Assembly (NCBI GenBank): GCA_947259435.1
Contig: CAMYMP010000303.1
Span: 1 to 5,484 of the forward strand
Direction of reading: 5' to 3'
Length of the DNA stretch: 5,484 nt
Source: an uncultured Woeseiaceae bacterium
GTDB lineage: Bacteria; Pseudomonadota; Gammaproteobacteria; Woeseiales; Woeseiaceae
Shown piece by piece: positions 1 through 5,448 of this stretch (positions are counted from its first letter, which is position 1; every line of letters begins with the position of its first letter). The notes below the pieces were generated by a model. The model did no database searches. It had not been told where the DNA came from and saw only the letters and a program-made list of their open reading frames with translations. Both the position numbers and the translations under genes were made by a program.

Positions 1-2100
1 GGCCGCGCCTGCTGAAGTGCCAATTCTGCGGATAACTGCAACTGCGGTCGCAAAGCCTCGCTCGGCGGTACTTATCATCGTCCGGTCAAATTCGACGATC
101 GCGGCCACTCCCGGTTCACTGACATATATGCTGGCGACGTTGTCCGAAGCCAGCGTTGCGCCACCGGTCGGCGCGACGAGTTTGATCAACATGCGTTCCA
201 TGTCTTCCGTGTCCGCGTCAGCAAGCAGTTCGAGGCTAATGACTTTGTCGCTCGAATCCGCATCGCCCCAGCTCAATACGCCGCTCGCGACCTGCACGTC
301 CACGCTGCTGCCAGTCGCTGGCACGATTTCGTAACCGACGCTGATCGAACCGGTCGCACCGCCGCTGCGGCGGACTGTGATCGGCAAAGTAGTTCCTTCT
401 TCGCCGCCGAATGAACGCGACACAAATGACAGGGAGCCTTGCGCGACATCGAGAGTACGGTCAGCTGCCATGTAGAAGCCGCTACCGATATCACTGATTG
501 CGATATTGCCGCTATGAAAAAACGGATAGGCGCCCCATGCACCGACAAAACTGCTGCCATCAGAAGCCGGGTAGGTATCGAGGCGTCCAACCGGAACAGG
601 ACTGGCCGGGTCGGTGAGATCGAGGATGGTCAGTCCGCGGCTGTAATTCGACATGTAGTACCGGTTGCCGCGCACGAAGCCATTGTGATCGATCGCCCGT
701 GTCGGGCCGACCCAGGCGCCTGCCGACACCGGTGCCGTAAGGTCTGCGAGTGCATATACGCGCAAGGTCGTGTTGAGCCCGAAGTCACGCTCATCGAGTT
801 CGTCATGGACGTAGAGGTTCTGCTTGTCCTCCGACCACCAGCCCGAATGCACGTAAGCGACATTGGGGTAATTCGTCCGACTCAGGCGGACCGGATTCGT
901 GGTGTCAGTGATGTCCCAGACATCAAAAGTCAGCTCGTTAAAATCGAACAAGATCTCGCAATAGGTCGTTGCATTGACGCATTGGGTGTCTTTGCGGCTG
1001 TCAGTGATGATCATGGACGCCGCGTCATGCATGTAGTCGCTGCGTCCGGAGCCCGGCATGACCTCGAACGAGGGAGAGGCGGGATTGTCCACGGAATAGG
1101 CACGATAGGGCCCGGAATTCCGATTCGATCCGGCAATGACGAGTGTCGGCGGGTCGCCGGTCAATGAGAGGCCGGTGCCGAAATCGGTATTGGTGGCATA
1201 GACGTTGTGCGCTGCAGAGAAGTCACTCGGATAGCTCAGGCGCCCGATGTTATGCGGCAGGCCACTCAGGTCGATAACGAACAATCCGTCGCTGGATCCG
1301 TCGGTCGTCACGTACGCATGCGCGTTCCAGCGACCGGTCACCGTGTTCCAAAACTGGTAGACCTTGATGTCACGCCACGCGGTGGTCTGGCCATCGATAA
1401 AACCGATCTCTCTGGGATCTTCGGCATCCGTAACGTCAAAAACGGCAGTTCCGTTCTGGAAGCCGACTATCGCGTATTCGCGATTACTGTTCAGATCGAC
1501 AAATCCCCAGACGTCGGCGCCGTTGCCCGGGTTCGCAGAGATATCGGCAGAGCCGACATGCGATAACAGATCGACATTGTTACAGGGTAGTCCGCCGGCA
1601 GAGCCACCATCACACGGCGTGGCCGGCATGCTCGATTTAAGACTCTCATGAACCGCAAGCAGTTTTGTCGTCTGCGCGACCATGTCGTAGTCGATACCTT
1701 TGCGATCGACAACGACATGAAAACCTCGCTTGCTCATGAGATCGGCGTAGGCGGTCGGGACGCCGGTCAGCGTTGTGGCTCTGGACGAGGGCGCGGAAAA
1801 GTCGTTTTCGGTGTCGTAGCCGCCACGAATATCGATGTCGTCGCCGATTAGCTGGAACAGGTCCTCTGTATTGGTGACGTCATACGCGCCGCGTGCAACG
1901 CGGATTTGCCCACCTTTGCCGACCCAACGCAATGCGTAGTTGATCGTCCGGCAGGGCGACGCTGTGTCCTGGCAACGACCGGCATCGACGCCATCCGGTG
2001 CCACGAACAGGGGCTTCTCGCGGTCGCCATGCGCGTGCGCGAGGCTGGCCAGCAAAACGGACAGCGCGATGCAGACAGATGCGGCGTATTTTAGCGGCAA
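1..2100 (-). CDS. Secreted choice-of-anchor B family (LVIVD-repeat) protein with Calx-beta domains, 3' end cut by the window
   Basis: The frame is open for exactly 700 codons from a TTG start to the window edge, with no stop, so the C-terminus is missing. The start is fixed by an in-frame TGA two codons upstream and by GGGGAGA seven bases before the TTG. Residues 1-23 form a signal peptide ending Ala-His-Ala, so the protein is exported. Residues 31-95 (FVAPDG start, paired Cys43/Cys50, then RVARGAY) resemble the N-terminus of parallel beta-helix proteins. Residues 197-545 carry choice-of-anchor B blocks: VWGF (197), WRDIKVY (242), HSGWW (418), DHNGF (471), the LVIVD-like GLTILDLTDPASP (about 488-500) and GAWGAYPFF (520-528); they probably form a beta-propeller. 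Residues about 556-660 read as a Calx-beta domain (EEGTTLPITVRRSGG), and a second begins near 667. The family is named for its varied C-terminal surface anchors; this one's lies outside the window. Substrate or ligand is unknown. Family call firm, role open. Confidence 0.88.
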   Translation of the reverse strand, partial: MPLKYAASVCIALSVLLASLAHAHGDREKPLFVAPDGVDAGRCQDTASPCRTINYALRWVGKGGQIRVARGAYDVTNTEDLFQLIGDDIDIRGGYDTENDFSAPSSRATTLTGVPTAYADLMSKRGFHVVVDRKGIDYDMVAQTTKLLAVHESLKSSMPATPCDGGSAGGLPCNNVDLLSHVGSADISANPGNGADVWGFVDLNSNREYAIVGFQNGTAVFDVTDAEDPREIGFIDGQTTAWRDIKVYQFWNTVTGRWNAHAYVTTDGSSDGLFVIDLSGLPHNIGRLSYPSDFSAAHNVYATNTDFGTGLSLTGDPPTLVIAGSNRNSGPYRAYSVDNPASPSFEVMPGSGRSDYMHDAASMIITDSRKDTQCVNATTYCEILFDFNELTFDVWDITDTTNPVRLSRTNYPNVAYVHSGWWSEDKQNLYVHDELDERDFGLNTTLRVYALADLTAPVSAGAWVGPTRAIDHNGFVRGNRYYMSNYSRGLTILDLTDPASPVPVGRLDTYPASDGSSFVGAWGAYPFFHSGNIAISDIGSGFYMAADRTLDVAQGSLSFVSRSFGGEEGTTLPITVRRSGGATGSISVGYEIVPATGSSVDVQVASGVLSWGDADSSDKVISLELLADADTEDMERMLIKLVAPTGGATLASDNVASIYVSEPGVAAIVEFDRTMISTAERGFATAVAVIRRIGTSAGAA

Positions 2101-2107
2101 GAATCAG

Positions 2108-2114
2108 TCTCCCC
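2108..2114 (-). promoter_or_regulatory. Ribosome binding site deciding the TTG start of the choice-of-anchor B gene
   Basis: On the minus strand GGGGAGA lies seven bases before the TTG at 2100-2098. An in-frame TGA at 2106-2104 excludes any earlier start, and no ATG precedes the signal peptide in this frame, so this site supports TTG initiation. Confidence 0.75.
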
Positions 2115-2212
2115 GGGTACCTCTGCAGCATAGCAATGCATGGCACGCTGCGGCGTGTATTTGCGACATAAGCATTGTGTGCGATTCTACACTGAGACCC
2201 GCTTCACACATC

Positions 2213-2217
2213 AGGAG
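2213..2217 (+). promoter_or_regulatory. Probable ribosome binding site of the patatin gene
   Basis: AGGAG lies 11 bases before the GTG at 2229. A second purine run, GAGGA at 2224-2228, touches the start codon and is too close to serve alone. The spacing of the first site is a little long, so the start is likely but not certain. Confidence 0.5.
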
Positions 2218-2228
2218 CTGAACGAGGA

Positions 2229-3293
2229 GTGACAACCCGCAATTTGCTGTTCAAGGCCGGTCCTGGAGCCTTCGACATGATTCGGCGACATGGGTTCGCA
2301 ATAGATCGTATTGGCACGATTGCCGGGGCTTCCGGAGGCGCCAAATGGCTGGTTCTGAGCCAGCTCGATCGTGCCATCCTGCGCGATATTGTGCCGCGAC
2401 TTCAGGGACCTGTGCACATGGTCTCGACATCAATCGGGGCGTGGCGCTTCGCATGCTACGCGCAGAACGATTCAATCGCAGCCATCGAACGATTCGAGGA
2501 AGCGTATATCGAGCAGAGCTACAGCGACAATCCGGATATTCACGAGATCACAGCCAAAAGTCGCGAGATTCTGAACATTGCACTGGGCGAAAAAGGCGCG
2601 GCTGAAATACTCGCACACCCGGTATTGCGCACACATATCATGGCCGTTCGCGCACGCCATATTGCTGCATCCGAGAATCGTGCACTGTTGGCCGCAAGCC
2701 TGTTCGCCGCTGCAAGTTTGAATGCTGTTGCGCGCAGATCGCTCGCACTGTTTTTCGAGCGAGCGTTGTTCTTTGATGCGCGCGATCGGCCACCGTTTTT
2801 CGACTTGAGCGACTTCGCGACGCAACGTGTGCATCTTGGCACGCACAACCTCGAAGATGTCGTCGCCGCAACGGGCTCCATACCGCTCGTGCTGTCGGGT
2901 GTGCGGGATATTAGTGGTGCCAAGCCGGGTGTCTATCGGGACGGCGGTATCATTGACTACCACCTCGATTTGCCACACAGCGGCTCGGATCGCTTGACGC
3001 TTTATCCGCATTTCTTTGAGCGGATCGTACCGGGTTGGTTCGACAAGAAACTGACATGGCGGCGACCGAAATCGACTCATGTCGATCGCACCTTGCTCGT
3101 ATGTCCGTCCGCAGAATTTGTCGCGGGCTTGCCAAACGGCAAGATCACTGATCGGACCGATTTTCTTAACTACACGCCCGGCGAGCGTGTCCGAATCTGG
3201 CGGACAGTCGTGGCCGCTTGCGAAGTACTAGCCGACGAGTTCAGTGAAGTGATCGAAAAAGGCGAGCTCGAGGCGCGCTTGACCCCGCTTTAA
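2229..3293 (+). CDS. Patatin-like phospholipase family protein
   Basis: This 354-residue protein is a predicted serine acyl hydrolase of the patatin fold, which cleaves acyl esters of lipids with a Ser-Asp dyad. The nucleophile motif G-x-S-x-G is GASGG at residues 33-37 (Ser35). The catalytic Asp is in DGG at 238-240, within YRDGGIIDYH. The glycine loop KAGPGAF (9-15) sits where patatins have their oxyanion-hole glycines, but it is not the usual GGGxRG. ATGSIPLVLSGV before the DGG motif matches the conserved helix ahead of the catalytic Asp. There is no signal peptide, so it is probably cytosolic or loosely membrane-bound; residues about 155-185 are hydrophobic and alanine-rich. The start is GTG; the next in-frame ATG, at residue 17, would remove the glycine loop, so GTG is preferred. 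It is divergent from the choice-of-anchor B gene and convergent with the NERD gene, hence probably transcribed alone. The lipid substrate cannot be told from sequence. Confidence 0.88.
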   Translation: MTTRNLLFKAGPGAFDMIRRHGFAIDRIGTIAGASGGAKWLVLSQLDRAILRDIVPRLQGPVHMVSTSIGAWRFACYAQNDSIAAIERFEEAYIEQSYSDNPDIHEITAKSREILNIALGEKGAAEILAHPVLRTHIMAVRARHIAASENRALLAASLFAAASLNAVARRSLALFFERALFFDARDRPPFFDLSDFATQRVHLGTHNLEDVVAATGSIPLVLSGVRDISGAKPGVYRDGGIIDYHLDLPHSGSDRLTLYPHFFERIVPGWFDKKLTWRRPKSTHVDRTLLVCPSAEFVAGLPNGKITDRTDFLNYTPGERVRIWRTVVAACEVLADEFSEVIEKGELEARLTPL

Positions 3294-3314
3294 CGCGAGT
3301 CGCCGCTAAGCGGG
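3284..3314. repeat. Symmetric hairpin between convergent genes, possible shared terminator
   Basis: CCCGCTT (3284-3290) pairs perfectly with AAGCGGG (3308-3314). Inside, after four unpaired bases on each side, GCG (3295-3297) pairs with CGC (3301-3303) around a three-base loop. The patatin stop codon (3291-3293) and the stop of the out-of-frame NERD tail (3306-3308, minus strand) both lie in it. No T-run follows on either strand, so it is not a classical intrinsic terminator; it may act as a bidirectional 3' end structure. Confidence 0.4.
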
Positions 3315-3389
3315 CAGATCCTGGCTTTCGGCGATCAGGCTACAACGAGTCGTCAACAGATTGTGCAAGGCTTCAACGTCCTCGTTCAT
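3306..3389 (-). other. Out-of-frame C-terminal continuation of the NERD gene, or a coupled 27-residue ORF
   Basis: On the minus strand the NERD stop codon TGA (3391-3389) overlaps an ATG in another frame (3389-3387), giving TGATG. That ATG opens 27 codons reading MNEDVEALHNLL then TTRCSLIAESQDLPA, ending with TAG at 3306-3308. The stretch is gene-like and resembles what I remember of NERD protein C-termini, in which a short segment like NEDV-x-x-L-H follows the LLVN strand. The simplest reading is a frameshift or small out-of-frame deletion near 3390 in a gene that formerly ended at 3306. The alternative is a translationally coupled micro-ORF, for which TGATG is a typical junction. A one-base sequencing error would look the same. 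Confidence 0.5.
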
Positions 3390-4150
3390 CAGATATCATT
3401 GACCAGCAGGTGCTCTTCGCTGGATTGCTGTGTTATCTGCCAGCCCGGAATGGCGATGACCGAACGAACCCGGACGCGATGATCGAGCAGCCGGCGAAAT
3501 TCGCGTTCCAGTGCGGCGGTCTTTTTTGCCGTTGCCACGATTGAGATGGACTTTTTAGCGGGCTGGAAGACGACTTTATTGTTATCGAGATAGACGTCAC
3601 CATTCTTGGCTGGACGTTTTGCGAAGACGTTCACGGCATAAGCGCCGTTCTGTCCGACGATAACGTGGTCAATCACACCGGCGTTCGTCTCAACGTCGTG
3701 ATAAACATGACCGAAACCGGCCGAGATTCGATGCAATTGATGGCCGATGGCGATATTGGCGTCGCGTATCAGCTTGACCTGCTGACGCGCCGCGATAGTT
3801 CGCGTGAGCCGGAACAGAACCAGCAAGCCACCAATCAATAAGGCGACCAGAAACAAATATAGCTGCCATTGCGGGTATCCCGCATACAGGCGCTCCGCCT
3901 TGAGGACGTAGGCGGCAACGAAAAGCATAACGAACACCAATCCAGCGCTGAGGTAGGTCGATTGGGCGCTGGTGAGGCGGTCGAACTCGTCACGGAATCG
4001 CTGCGCAGCCTCGCGCATGATGCTGCCGGCAAAACTCGGATGCGAACTAACGGAGCGGGAAATGATCTGCCAGGATTTTGCAACCACGACGAAAACTATC
4101 GTGCAAGCCAGTGCAACGGTCGCCGCGCCACTGAATCCCTCGATATCCAT
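3389..4150 (-). CDS. Membrane protein with a C-terminal NERD-like (nuclease-related) domain, apparently truncated
   Basis: The 253-residue product has three hydrophobic segments (about 6-24, 66-83 and 96-113) and then a soluble domain from about residue 122. This domain matches the NERD pattern: IDHVIVG (160-166) followed by the strand GAYAVNVFAK (169-178), with a late PGW and HLLVN (247-251). NERD is a PD-(D/E)xK-related nuclease fold. Asp161 is present, but the usual Glu-x-Lys after the second strand reads Asn174-Val-Phe176, with a lysine only at 178, so nuclease activity is doubtful. The ATG at 4150 is chosen because the reading-frame extension to a GTG at 4231 lacks a ribosome binding site, runs over a CRP-like operator and delays the first helix; GAGAA seven bases upstream is only a weak ribosome binding site. 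The protein stops abruptly after VNDI, and its likely tail continues in another frame. It is convergent with the patatin gene and divergent from the lipoprotein gene. Domain call fairly sure; function unknown. Confidence 0.75.
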   Translation of the reverse strand: MDIEGFSGAATVALACTIVFVVVAKSWQIISRSVSSHPSFAGSIMREAAQRFRDEFDRLTSAQSTYLSAGLVFVMLFVAAYVLKAERLYAGYPQWQLYLFLVALLIGGLLVLFRLTRTIAARQQVKLIRDANIAIGHQLHRISAGFGHVYHDVETNAGVIDHVIVGQNGAYAVNVFAKRPAKNGDVYLDNNKVVFQPAKKSISIVATAKKTAALEREFRRLLDHRVRVRSVIAIPGWQITQQSSEEHLLVNDI

Positions 4151-4182
4151 CCCAAGTTCTCGCTTGTTGCCGTATCCGTCAG

Positions 4183-4188
4183 AGTATC
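4183..4188 (-). promoter_or_regulatory. Candidate -10 box for the NERD gene
   Basis: The minus strand reads GATACT, four of six matches to TATAAT. A start near 4176 would give a leader of about 26 bases to the ATG at 4150. It would also place the CRP-like palindrome at about -39.5, close to the -41.5 position of activator sites that overlap the -35 region. No -35 box is evident, as is common for such promoters. Inferred from spacing only. Confidence 0.4.
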
Positions 4189-4203
4189 CGGGCCGCAGGC
4201 TTG

Positions 4204-4227
4204 CCACTGTGACCCAGGTCACATTGG
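4204..4227. promoter_or_regulatory. CRP/Vfr-type binding site between divergent NERD and lipoprotein genes
   Basis: Bases 4208-4223 read TGTGA-CCCAGG-TCACA, all ten conserved bases of the CRP consensus TGTGA-N6-TCACA. Symmetry continues outward to CCA at 4204-4206 and TGG at 4225-4227, so ten of the eleven base pairs around the central CA are complementary. The centre is 65 bases before the NERD ATG and 115 bases before the lipoprotein ATG. The match and its intergenic position are seen directly; the identity of the regulator (Crp, Vfr or Clp type) is inferred from consensus. Confidence 0.7.
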
Positions 4228-4289
4228 ACACGGTCCGAAAGCGTTGCAGTACGCACTTTTCAGCCGAGATTCAGGTTAGCTGTTGTATG

Positions 4290-4295
4290 TATATT
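4290..4295 (+). promoter_or_regulatory. Candidate -10 box for the lipoprotein gene
   Basis: TATATT matches TATAAT at five of six positions and lies 35 bases before the ATG at 4331. No good -35 box is found at the right distance. A start near 4302 would put the CRP-like centre at about -86.5, not one of the best-known activating distances, so control of this gene by that site is less certain than for the NERD gene. Confidence 0.4.
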
Positions 4296-4317
4296 GCAGA
4301 CTTACCGCAAGGTATTC

Positions 4318-4323
4318 GGAGGG
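4318..4323 (+). promoter_or_regulatory. Ribosome binding site deciding the lipoprotein start
   Basis: GGAGGG lies seven bases before the ATG at 4331, an almost ideal arrangement. It rules against an upstream in-frame TTG at 4283, which would add 16 residues ahead of the lipoprotein signal and has no comparable site. Confidence 0.85.
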
Positions 4324-4330
4324 ATTCGTA

Positions 4331-4963
4331 ATGAATGGCAAATGGACAAATATTCTGATGGCGCTTCTTGTTGTCGGCCTCGGCGGCTGCGCGTCGATGA
4401 ACGCGGATGAATGTGCGACCAGCGACTGGTCCGCCGTCGGCTATGAAGACGGTTCGCGTGGCTACACGACGGAGCGATTTGGCAGTCACCGCAAAGCCTG
4501 TGCCAAACATGGCATCACCGCAGATTTTCCGGCGTATCAGCGCGGCCGGGATCAGGGTCTCGTGGAATTTTGCCAGCCTGGAAGAGGCTTCAATTTCGGC
4601 GCCAACGGCGGCAACTACAACGGCGTCTGTGCCGCTGACATGGAACCTGAATTCCTCGAGGCCTTCCACGCCGGCCACAAACTGTACACCATGCGCGCCA
4701 ATGTGAATTCCGCGAATTCGCAGATCTATGCAAGAGAGAGTGAGCTCGAAGCTGCAGAACACCGGATCGTTGCCGCGGAATTACTCCTGATCAGCGAAGA
4801 AACGACGACCGAAGAGCGCGTTGCGTTACTCATCGAACTCAAGGACTTGTCTGAACGTACCGGCGAGTTGGAAGCCGAGATCAGGCATCTGGTTGCGGAT
4901 CGGGCACGGTTCGAGCAGGACTTACAGTACTACGAGCAGACCGTAGCGGCTTACGGTTACTAG
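4331..4963 (+). CDS. DUF2799-like outer-membrane lipoprotein with C-terminal coiled coil
   Basis: The 210-residue product starts with a lipoprotein signal peptide: MNGKW, a hydrophobic run, and the lipobox LGGC with the lipidated cysteine at 20. The next residue is Ala, not Asp, so sorting to the outer membrane is expected. Residues 28-119 match the DUF2799 pattern: W33, GYEDGSRG (37-44), KAC (57), YQRGRDQGL (69-77), EFC (81), a glycine- and asparagine-rich stretch, NGVC (100), and F-x3-F-x2-G-H-K-L-Y (108-119). Mature cysteines 28, 57, 81 and 100 could make two disulfides in the periplasm. Residues about 128-203 are rich in Glu, Leu and Ala in heptad-like spacing and probably form a long coiled coil that could reach the peptidoglycan or a partner. 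The gene is divergent from the NERD gene, with a CRP-like site between them, and convergent with the DRR-motif gene. Molecular role of DUF2799 is unknown to me. Confidence 0.85.
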   Translation: MNGKWTNILMALLVVGLGGCASMNADECATSDWSAVGYEDGSRGYTTERFGSHRKACAKHGITADFPAYQRGRDQGLVEFCQPGRGFNFGANGGNYNGVCAADMEPEFLEAFHAGHKLYTMRANVNSANSQIYARESELEAAEHRIVAAELLLISEETTTEERVALLIELKDLSERTGELEAEIRHLVADRARFEQDLQYYEQTVAAYGY

Positions 4964-4989
4964 GCCAAGGCCGATGAGGTCGCCGGAAT

Positions 4990-5017
4990 GGCGAGGACGC
5001 TAGAAAAAGTCCTCGTC
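4990..5017. repeat. Hairpin over the 3' end of the DRR-motif gene
   Basis: GGCGAGGAC (4990-4998) pairs with GTCCTCGTC (5009-5017), nine pairs with one G-T, around a ten-base loop that holds the stop codon of the minus-strand gene and an A5 run (T5 on the minus strand). No T-run follows the stem on either strand, so it is not a standard intrinsic terminator. It lies between convergent genes and may mark a shared 3' end. Confidence 0.4.
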
Positions 5018-5410
5018 GTTCTCAGCGCGACGATCTCGAGCTTTGCGCTTTTCTACCTCAAACTTACCCGTGGCGGTACCAAATCCCGAAGGGGCGAACG
5101 GGCTGCGCCGGTCTTTGCCTGCGCGCCGGTCCTTGTGATGCACAAAGCGGCAGCGGCATTCGAGAACATCGCACTCTGCCAGCGGTAATCTCGGCGCCGC
5201 GCTGGAGAGAAATCGTCGCCCATCCAGTTCCTTGGCGGCGTCGCACGCATTACCCGAAAATTTTATCGACACAGCGTGAAAGGCAGGATCTGCGCTGCTG
5301 GTACGCGACACGGGCTTGATCTTGTCCGAGCTCCCGGCCTTCCTGCGGCGGACGAATATCCAGGCAGCAATAAGAATAACCAGAACCAGCGCCATCAACG
5401 TTAGATTCAT
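5000..5410 (-). CDS. Small single-pass membrane protein with Cys/His cluster and repeated DRR motifs
   Basis: The 136-residue product has one N-terminal hydrophobic helix (about 3-20) followed by RRRK, suggesting an anchor with the rest in the cytoplasm. Residues 44-96 form the recognisable core: FHAVSIK (44-50), Cys56, KELDGRRFL (60-68), LPL (75-77), then C80-x4-C85-x-C87-x3-HH(91-92)-x-DRR(94-96). Further DRR triplets lie at 100-102 and 126-128 in a charged tail ending in two phenylalanines. I recognise this as a conserved gammaproteobacterial hypothetical family but know no function. The Cys/His spacing could bind a metal, and the Arg-rich motifs could bind nucleic acid, phosphate or acidic lipid; both are guesses. 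The ATG at 5410 is preceded by AGGGGGA and begins just before the helix, so the length looks complete. It is convergent with the lipoprotein gene. Confidence 0.75.
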   Translation of the reverse strand: MNLTLMALVLVILIAAWIFVRRRKAGSSDKIKPVSRTSSADPAFHAVSIKFSGNACDAAKELDGRRFLSSAAPRLPLAECDVLECRCRFVHHKDRRAGKDRRSPFAPSGFGTATGKFEVEKRKARDRRAENDEDFF

Positions 5411-5414
5411 ACAT

Positions 5415-5421
5415 TCCCCCT
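5415..5421 (-). promoter_or_regulatory. Ribosome binding site of the DRR-motif gene
   Basis: The minus strand reads AGGGGGA four bases before the ATG at 5410-5408. Another ATG at 5414-5412 is in a different frame, adjoins the site and opens no plausible protein. Confidence 0.65.
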
Positions 5422-5448
5422 ATCCGTCCAGGTCCATGCCGAACGCGC

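Larger units (their letters stand above)
2101..2228. promoter_or_regulatory. Divergent intergenic region with a small dyad
   Basis: This 128-base gap must hold the promoters of both the choice-of-anchor B gene (leftward) and the patatin gene (rightward). I see no convincing pair of -35 and -10 boxes on either strand; TACACT at 2188-2193 is a weak rightward -10 candidate. GCAATGCATGGC at 2133-2144 is a dyad with five of six pairs matched, and GTGT-N8-ACAC at 2177-2192 is another short inverted repeat. Either could be an operator, but both are short enough to arise by chance. Confidence 0.35.

Noticed and set aside
439..1167. A plus-strand reading frame of 242 codons inside the choice-of-anchor B gene
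   Set aside because: It lies wholly antisense to a 700-codon frame with a signal peptide and clear family motifs, and its own translation shows no domain-like pattern.
2176..2191. A second CRP-like site in the 2101-2228 intergenic region
   Set aside because: Only about seven of the ten conserved positions match and the right half-site is poor.
2472..3080. A minus-strand reading frame of 202 codons inside the patatin gene
   Set aside because: It is antisense to an intact patatin with both catalytic motifs, and its translation is cysteine- and arginine-rich without recognisable features.
2229..4150. Patatin plus NERD gene as an anti-phage defence pair
   Set aside because: Both families occur in defence systems, but the genes are convergent, there is no nucleotide cyclase or other sensor nearby, the NERD motif is degenerate, and no mobile-element signs are present.
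4151..4231. Extended start of the NERD gene at a GTG (4231-4229)
   Set aside because: There is no ribosome binding site, the added 27 residues have no recognisable features, and the extension would cover the CRP-like palindrome and the candidate -10 box.
4283..4330. Upstream TTG start for the lipoprotein gene
   Set aside because: It would place 16 residues before the signal peptide and overlap the candidate -10 box, whereas GGAGGG lies seven bases before the ATG at 4331.
3869..4331. Overlapping plus-strand reading frames of 119 and 136 codons
   Set aside because: They are antisense to the membrane helices of the NERD gene and run across the CRP-like site; no ribosome binding site or domain pattern supports them.
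4271..4762. A minus-strand reading frame of 163 codons across the lipoprotein gene
   Set aside because: It is antisense to a lipoprotein with a strong ribosome binding site, lipobox and conserved cysteine pattern.
4980..4994. Small hairpin TCGCC-GGAAT-GGCGA after the lipoprotein gene
   Set aside because: Five pairs with no following T-run, and it competes with the longer hairpin at 4990-5017.
5134..5146. Palindrome TTGTG-ATG-CACAA
   Set aside because: It lies inside the DRR-motif gene and is explained by the codons for Phe-Val-His-His-Lys.
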